11,083 bases of DNA from an uncultured Paracoccaceae bacterium (GTDB lineage Bacteria; Pseudomonadota; Alphaproteobacteria; Rhodobacterales; Rhodobacteraceae), in NCBI GenBank assembly GCA_938038825.1, contig CALHST010000249.1, positions 1 to 11,083 on the forward strand. Reading direction: 5' to 3'. Below, in pieces: positions 7,129 to 11,083 of this stretch (position 1 is its first letter; every line of letters begins with the position of its first letter). The notes below the pieces were generated by a model that had not been told where the DNA came from, made no database searches, and worked only from the letters and a program-made list of their open reading frames with translations. Both the position numbers and the translations under genes were made by a program.

Positions 7129-8529
7129 TTAGCCGACCTGATAGGGCAGGACCCCGCGATTGTCGGGGTCCACTTGCAGGGGGCGTTCTAACGGTGGCAC
7201 AGAGCGCTGGTGGCAATTGCCGCGTTCGCAGATCCGGCAGGAAATGCCAATGGGTTCAAAGACATCTGCGCGCGATACATCAAGCCCATCGCCATAGACC
7301 AATTCAGAGGCGTGTGTCACCTCGCACCCCAACGCGATGGCATAACGGCGCACAGGCGCCCCAAAGCGCCCGGCTGATTTGGTCACATCCCGTGCAATCG
7401 AAATATAGCGCACACCGTCCGGGGTTTCCGCCAATTGGCGCAAAAATTGGCCGGGGGTTTCAAAGGCGCGGTGCACGTTCCACAAGGGGCACGCGCCGCC
7501 AAAGCGGGCAAATTGCAGCCGTGTCGCTGAGTGACGCTTGGTGATAGTGCCTGCTTGATCTACGCGCACAAAGAAGAACGGAATGCCTTTGGCACCGGGG
7601 CGTTGCAGCGTGGATAGGCGGTGCGCCACTTGTTCAATCGACGCCCCAAACCGCGTCGACAAAGCCTCAAGGTCATGGCGGGTGGCAAGTGCGGCGGCTT
7701 GGAATTCGCCATAGGGCATCAAAGCGGCCCCCGCGAAATAGTTTGCCAGGCCAATCTTGGCGATGGCGCGGGCTTCGTCGCTGTGAAAGCGCGCCAAGTC
7801 TAATGTCGCTTCTAAAAGCTGGTCTTGGGTCAAAAGGGCGACCTGCAAAAGCAGTTGAAAGGTTTGCGTGGCTGGGGCGCTGAGGGTCGACAAAGTCAGT
7901 GTCTTTGTATCGGGATCATAACGGCGCAGCATATCGGTGTCTTCAAACTGGGTCTTTATCCCGTGGTTTCCAAGCCGGGCAACAGCCGCAACGCGAATGT
8001 TCTGCAAGCCCCCTTCGCTGCCTGCAAAATGTTCTGCCGCGCGATCCACCGCGTCGATGTAGTTGTCACAATAGTGAAAGAAATCACGCACTTCGTCCCA
8101 AGCGCTTGGTCGTGCGCGGGTATCTTCACGCCCCAATGCCTCGTCCAGTGATGCAAGACGTTCATGAGTTTGGCGATAGGCTTGATGCAATTCCAGAAAC
8201 GCGCGGGCCAAGTTGGGCGCGTTGGACGCCGTCAGCCGCAGATCGGCCATCGGGGGCGTATCACTGCTAAAAACGGGATCGGCCAATGCCTCGCGCATGT
8301 CAGATACCAGTCGTTCCCCGTCACCGCTGGCCAATTCGGTCACGTCAAGGCCAAATTCCGTAGCAAGAGCGAGGACAACAGCGGATGAGATCGGTCTGTG
8401 GTTGTTTTCGATCTGGTTGGCATAGGGAAGCGAAATACCAAGTTTTGCGGCAAAGTCCTTTTGCGTCATTCCCACGCGTACGCGGATTTCACGCAGTTTC
8501 GCGCCAGCATAGAGTTTTTGTGTTGCCAC
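7129..8529 (-). CDS. pccR: ScfR/PccR-type regulator (XRE HTH, short-chain acyl-CoA family)
   Basis: The 466-residue regulator belongs to the RamB/ScfR group, which senses short-chain acyl-CoA metabolism; PccR of Rhodobacter sphaeroides controls propionyl-CoA carboxylase. An XRE helix-turn-helix spans about residues 8-65 (KLREIRVRVGMTQKDFAAKL, ending FGLDVTEL). The middle resembles an ImmA/IrrE-like fold, e.g. ANYFAGAALMPY, but lacks the HExxH zinc motif, as expected for a non-catalytic sensor version. The C-terminal ScfR domain carries Cys402 and a cluster SCRICERGNCH with Cys431, Cys434, Cys439 and His440. The start is taken as GTG 8529, preceded by AGGA ten bases upstream, giving MATQKLYAGAKLR. 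A TTG at 8568 would add 13 residues but lies inside a TTTGCAA site. Adjacent pccB and TTTGCAA sites support the PccR name over isocitrate-lyase or methylcitrate regulators of the same family. Confidence 0.9.
   Translation of the reverse strand: MATQKLYAGAKLREIRVRVGMTQKDFAAKLGISLPYANQIENNHRPISSAVVLALATEFGLDVTELASGDGERLVSDMREALADPVFSSDTPPMADLRLTASNAPNLARAFLELHQAYRQTHERLASLDEALGREDTRARPSAWDEVRDFFHYCDNYIDAVDRAAEHFAGSEGGLQNIRVAAVARLGNHGIKTQFEDTDMLRRYDPDTKTLTLSTLSAPATQTFQLLLQVALLTQDQLLEATLDLARFHSDEARAIAKIGLANYFAGAALMPYGEFQAAALATRHDLEALSTRFGASIEQVAHRLSTLQRPGAKGIPFFFVRVDQAGTITKRHSATRLQFARFGGACPLWNVHRAFETPGQFLRQLAETPDGVRYISIARDVTKSAGRFGAPVRRYAIALGCEVTHASELVYGDGLDVSRADVFEPIGISCRICERGNCHQRSVPPLERPLQVDPDNRGVLPYQVG
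7149..7171. other. Perfect 8-bp hairpin at the betA/pccR convergent junction
   Basis: GGACCCCG (7149-7156) and CGGGGTCC (7164-7171) are perfect complements around a 7-base loop, inside the last codons of pccR and 25 bases beyond the betA stop. No T-run follows in either direction, so it is not a standard intrinsic terminator. With only four bases between the two stop codons it is the only obvious structure that could stall or protect the 3' end of the bet transcript. Confidence 0.5.
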
Positions 8530-8553
8530 GATCCAGCGTTCCTGTGTCCAGAC

Positions 8554-8603
8554 TTTGCAGGTTTGCAAGATCAGAGTTTAGATTTGCAAACCCGCTTCCG
8601 CAA
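8554..8603 (-). promoter_or_regulatory. Predicted pccR promoter with TTTGCAA-type sites
   Basis: On the minus strand a candidate promoter reads TTGCGG (8603-8598), a 17-base spacer, then TAAACT (8580-8575). The palindrome TTTGCAAA (8583-8590) lies in the spacer. A tandem pair TTTGCAGGTTTGCAAG (8554-8569) covers the expected transcription start and early leader. TTTGCAA is the core bound by RamB/PccR-type regulators. Sites in the spacer and over the start suggest autorepression. Promoter hexamers are moderate matches only; the binding sites are clearer than the promoter. Confidence 0.6.
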
Positions 8604-8619
8604 GAGGCGTGATAAAGGG

Positions 8620-9855
8620 TTAATGGCCTGTTAAGTTCTGGCGCGCCGCGATGTTTTTTTCGCGGATCAGCGTCAAGACAACAGCAACCACAGCGAAAAC
8701 GGACGTGGTAAACATCAGCCATAACAAGGGACTGGCCCCAGTTTCCTTGGTCAAGATGAATCCAGCCAATTGCCCCATCGCAGCGCCGCACGCCAACATG
8801 ATCGCGCCACCCAGTCCGGATGCGGTCCCCGCCAGCTTCGGGCGTACGGACAGCATGCCAGCCGTTGCATTGGGGATCACCAAACCATTGCCAAGTCCCA
8901 CAAGGGTCATAAAGGCAAAGAAACTCATGGCTGTGCCAAATCCCGCAAGAAAGAACAAAAGGGATATGCCCGCCCCGGCGGCGTTGATGAGACTGCCCCA
9001 CAGAACAAGTTTATTCACGCCAAACTGCCGGGCATAACGGCCTGTTAGGAAGTTGCCCGCAAAATAACCCACTGCAGGGGCGCCAAAATACAAACCCAGT
9101 GTGGCGGGTGTCATGCCGAAGACTTCGGATCCGACGAACGGGCCTCCGCCGAGGTATGAAAAGAACGCACCCGAGGCAAAAGTTGCCGCCCCCGCATACC
9201 CCCAAAACCGGGGCGCTTTCAAAAGTTCGGGGTATTCCCTGAACTGTTGCGCCAATGTCAGTCCCGAAGACTTGGCCGTCTCGCCAAGATCAAACCAGCA
9301 GACAATCAAATTCACCAAACCCAATGCAAACAGCAGCCAAAAGCTGGCGCGCCAATCGAAAAACTCATCCAGACCGCCCCCAATGGCCGGGGCAATCATC
9401 GGAACGACAGCCATACCCATAGTGACATAGCCGATCATCGAGGCGGCTTTGTCCTGTGTGTACATGTCCCGCACGATTGCCCGGCTTAGGACCATGCCAA
9501 CGGCCATAACGGCCTGCATCATTCTGAAAAACAGGAAAATCGCAGTGGTTGGCGCAAAAATACAGCCCAAGGTAGCCACAAGAAACAGGGCATTGCCCCA
9601 CAGGAAAACGGGCCGGCGCCCAAACTTGTCGCTGATGGGGCCGATGAACAATTGTAGCACTGCACTGGTCGCCAAATAGATGGTCACTGACATCTGCATC
9701 AGCCAGTATTCCGTGTTGAAATACGTGGTCATCCCCGGCAGGGACGGCAGGAAAATATTCATCACCATGGCGGACAGGCCAGCCATCAGGATGAGTGTCG
9801 CAATATGCGGAGGTGTCGATGTATTCACACCGTCAAGTCTGTCAGGCGGGGTCAT
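8620..9855 (-). CDS. Bcr/CflA-type MFS efflux transporter
   Basis: The 411-residue major facilitator protein has about twelve hydrophobic segments and should use proton motive force to expel small molecules from the cytoplasm. The MFS motif A between helices 2 and 3 is GPISDKFGRR (72-81). RMMQAVMAVGMVLSRAIVRDMY (from residue 111) resembles the Bcr/CflA family, and VVPMIAPAIGGG (150-161) is the antiporter motif C region. The substrate is unknown; Bcr/CflA members export bicyclomycin, chloramphenicol, sulfonamides, dipeptides or cysteine. The start is placed at ATG 9855, shortly before the first helix, though no strong ribosome site is visible. The frame is open to ATG 9969, but that would translate through the TTTGCAA sites. 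It is divergent from pccB, and its stop lies 90 bp upstream of the pccR start on the same strand. Confidence 0.88.
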   Translation of the reverse strand: MTPPDRLDGVNTSTPPHIATLILMAGLSAMVMNIFLPSLPGMTTYFNTEYWLMQMSVTIYLATSAVLQLFIGPISDKFGRRPVFLWGNALFLVATLGCIFAPTTAIFLFFRMMQAVMAVGMVLSRAIVRDMYTQDKAASMIGYVTMGMAVVPMIAPAIGGGLDEFFDWRASFWLLFALGLVNLIVCWFDLGETAKSSGLTLAQQFREYPELLKAPRFWGYAGAATFASGAFFSYLGGGPFVGSEVFGMTPATLGLYFGAPAVGYFAGNFLTGRYARQFGVNKLVLWGSLINAAGAGISLLFFLAGFGTAMSFFAFMTLVGLGNGLVIPNATAGMLSVRPKLAGTASGLGGAIMLACGAAMGQLAGFILTKETGASPLLWLMFTTSVFAVVAVVLTLIREKNIAARQNLTGH

Positions 9856-9934
9856 GATTGTCACGGAGCTTTCTCGACGAAATTGTCGTTGAGATTTACA
9901 TAAGCCGTGTCGCATAGACTGCGAGAGGACGTCA

Positions 9935-10049
9935 CTGTGCAGCAATGCACGCATGAATGTGCTTTGCAATTATGCAATTTGCAAAAATCCATCCGCATAA
10001 ACTTTGCAAATTTGCGAGAAACATCTGTTCCTCGCTGCTGTGCAGCAAT
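9935..10049 (+). repeat. 12-base direct repeat flanking the pccB control region
   Basis: CTGTGCAGCAAT occurs exactly at 9935-9946 and again at 10038-10049, 103 bases apart, one on each side of the TTTGCAA cluster. The second copy overlaps the small inverted repeat TGCTG-TG-CAGCA (10036-10047). It could be a second regulator site or chance; no known factor is recognised. Confidence 0.5.
9963..10018 (+). promoter_or_regulatory. Cluster of PccR/RamB-type TTTGCAA sites between the MFS gene and pccB
   Basis: Within 56 bases there are TTTGCAA (9963-9969), a degenerate TATGCAA (9971-9977), TTTGCAAA (9978-9985), TTTGCAAA (10003-10010) and TTTGCGA (10011-10017). Two arrangements are tandem pairs with an 8-base step. 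The end closest to pccB (AAACTTTGCAAA) looks like the RamB box. The cluster lies 65-120 bases before the pccB ATG and 108-163 bases before the MFS start, so it could control either gene. Activation of pccB by PccR is known in Rhodobacter; action here is inferred. A possible -10, TAAACT (9998-10003), lies between the sites without a good -35, as expected for an activated promoter. Confidence 0.72.
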
Positions 10050-10082
10050 ATGCTATGCCAAAATTCATCCAAAGGACCAGCC

Positions 10083-11083
10083 ATGAAAGACATCCTGAGC
10101 GAACTTGAATCGCGCCGCGACGACGCGCGTATGGGCGGTGGCCAAAAGCGGATCGACGCGCAGCATGCACGTGGAAAGCTAACAGCCCGTGAACGGATTG
10201 ATCTGTTGCTGGATGAGGGCTCGTTTGAAGAGTTCGATATGTTCGTCGCACATCGCTGTACCGACTTTGGCATGGAAAAACAGCGCCCCGCAGGGGATGG
10301 TGTGATTACCGGTTGGGGGACCATCAATGGACGTCAGGTCTATGTGTTCTCTCAGGATTTCACGGTGTTCGGCGGATCCTTGTCGGAAACGCATGCGCAA
10401 AAGATCTGCAAGATCCAAGACATGGCCATGCAAAACGGCGCACCTGTAATCGGGCTGAACGATTCAGGTGGGGCGCGTATTCAGGAAGGTGTTGCGTCGC
10501 TCGCCGGGTATGCGGAAGTGTTCCAACGCAATGTCATGGCGTCCGGCGTGGTTCCTCAGATTTCCGTAATCATGGGGCCTTGCGCGGGTGGCGCGGTCTA
10601 TTCCCCGGCCATGACCGACTTTATCTTTATGGTCAAAGACAGCTCTTACATGTTTGTCACAGGGCCGGACGTCGTCAAAACTGTCACCAATGAACAGGTC
10701 ACAGCTGAAGAACTGGGCGGGGCGTCGACCCATACCAAAAAATCCTCGGTTGCGGATGGCGCGTTTGAAAACGATGTCGAGGCACTGGCTGAGGTGCGCC
10801 GCCTTGTCGATTTCCTGCCGTTGAACAACCGGGCGAAACCACCCACGCGGCCGTTTTTTGACGACCCGGCGCGGATCGAAAACTCGCTGGATACGCTGAT
10901 CCCGGACAACGCAAACACGCCGTATGATATGAAGGAATTGATCCTCAAGCTCGCGGATGAGGGCGATTTTTACGAAATTCAGGAAGATTTCGCCAAGAAC
11001 ATCATCACCGGCTTTGTCCGGCTTGAAGGGCGCACCGTGGGTGTTGTTGCGAACCAACCCATGGTGTTGGCTGGCTGTCTGGA
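10083..11083 (+). CDS. pccB: PccB, propionyl-CoA carboxylase beta chain (3' end missing)
   Basis: This is the carboxyltransferase subunit of propionyl-CoA carboxylase, which moves CO2 from biotin to propionyl-CoA to give (S)-methylmalonyl-CoA, the entry to succinyl-CoA. The window holds 333 full codons of an expected 510 or so; the frame stays open to the last base, so the gene is cut by the window, not broken. The N-terminal half has the conserved GKLTARERIDLLLDEGSFEE (31-50), GLNDSGGARIQEGVASLAGY (124-143) with the oxyanion-hole glycines, and GPCAGGAVYSPAMTDF (165-180). ELGGASTHT (210-218) is typical of PCC. The second half, with the residue that separates propionyl- from acetyl-CoA specificity, lies outside. 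AAAGGA (10071-10076) is six bases before the ATG. The nearby PccR-type regulator and sites support this over other acyl-CoA carboxylases. Confidence 0.94.
   Translation, partial: MKDILSELESRRDDARMGGGQKRIDAQHARGKLTARERIDLLLDEGSFEEFDMFVAHRCTDFGMEKQRPAGDGVITGWGTINGRQVYVFSQDFTVFGGSLSETHAQKICKIQDMAMQNGAPVIGLNDSGGARIQEGVASLAGYAEVFQRNVMASGVVPQISVIMGPCAGGAVYSPAMTDFIFMVKDSSYMFVTGPDVVKTVTNEQVTAEELGGASTHTKKSSVADGAFENDVEALAEVRRLVDFLPLNNRAKPPTRPFFDDPARIENSLDTLIPDNANTPYDMKELILKLADEGDFYEIQEDFAKNIITGFVRLEGRTVGVVANQPMVLAGCL

Noticed and set aside
8530..8568. Longer pccR reading from TTG 8568
   Set aside because: The extra 13 residues overlap a TTTGCAA regulator site and the predicted transcription start. GTG 8529 has a ribosome site and the expected N-terminus.
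9872..9894. Interrupted inverted repeat TCTCGAC...GTC-GTT-GAGA just before the MFS start
   Set aside because: It has short arms with a bulge and no match to a known operator; not distinguishable from chance.
9856..9969. N-terminal extension of the MFS protein to ATG 9969
   Set aside because: The added 38 residues are polar and arginine-rich, unlike the family, and would be read through the regulatory sites.

Overview
The window reads as ordinary chromosomal DNA of a moderate-GC alphaproteobacterium, most likely a marine member of the Rhodobacteraceae (Roseobacter group). This rests on the gene families, the betI-betC-betB-betA order (as in the Sinorhizobium meliloti betICBA operon), and a PccR-type regulator next to pccB as known from Rhodobacter. 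Genus cannot be fixed from the sequence alone. I see no tRNA, rRNA, insertion sequence, prophage gene, CRISPR array or defence gene.

Left part (1-1790): two small membrane exporters on the plus strand, a LysE/ArgO-type amino acid exporter and an EamA/DMT-family transporter, 38 bp apart. The 165-bp gap that follows holds a long imperfect inverted repeat (1653-1715) and, close to betI, a short palindrome (1737-1754) that is a good candidate BetI operator.

Centre (1791-7124): a complete choline-sulfate-to-glycine-betaine operon. BetI is the choline-sensing TetR repressor. BetC hydrolyses choline-O-sulfate to choline, BetA oxidises choline to betaine aldehyde, and BetB oxidises the aldehyde to glycine betaine. 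All expected catalytic residues are present. betI and betC overlap by 4 nt and betC-betB are 36 nt apart. betB-betA are separated by 109 nt containing a small hairpin. No choline transporter is encoded here.

Right part (7125-11083): a propionyl-CoA locus. A ScfR/PccR-type transcription factor (minus strand) ends only 4 bp from the betA stop. Upstream of it, on the same strand, lies a Bcr/CflA-type MFS efflux gene. Divergent from that is pccB, the carboxyltransferase subunit of propionyl-CoA carboxylase, cut by the window end. Both the pccR promoter region and the MFS/pccB intergenic region carry clusters of TTTGCAA-type half-sites, several as tandem pairs with an 8-bp period, which match the type of site bound by RamB/PccR regulators.

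No previously undescribed multi-gene system is evident. The items most worth a second look are the regulatory sequences: the period-8 TTTGCAA arrays, the placement of one site inside the predicted pccR promoter spacer, the BetI operator, the intergenic inverted repeat, and the hairpin embedded in the 3' end of pccR at the convergent junction with betA.
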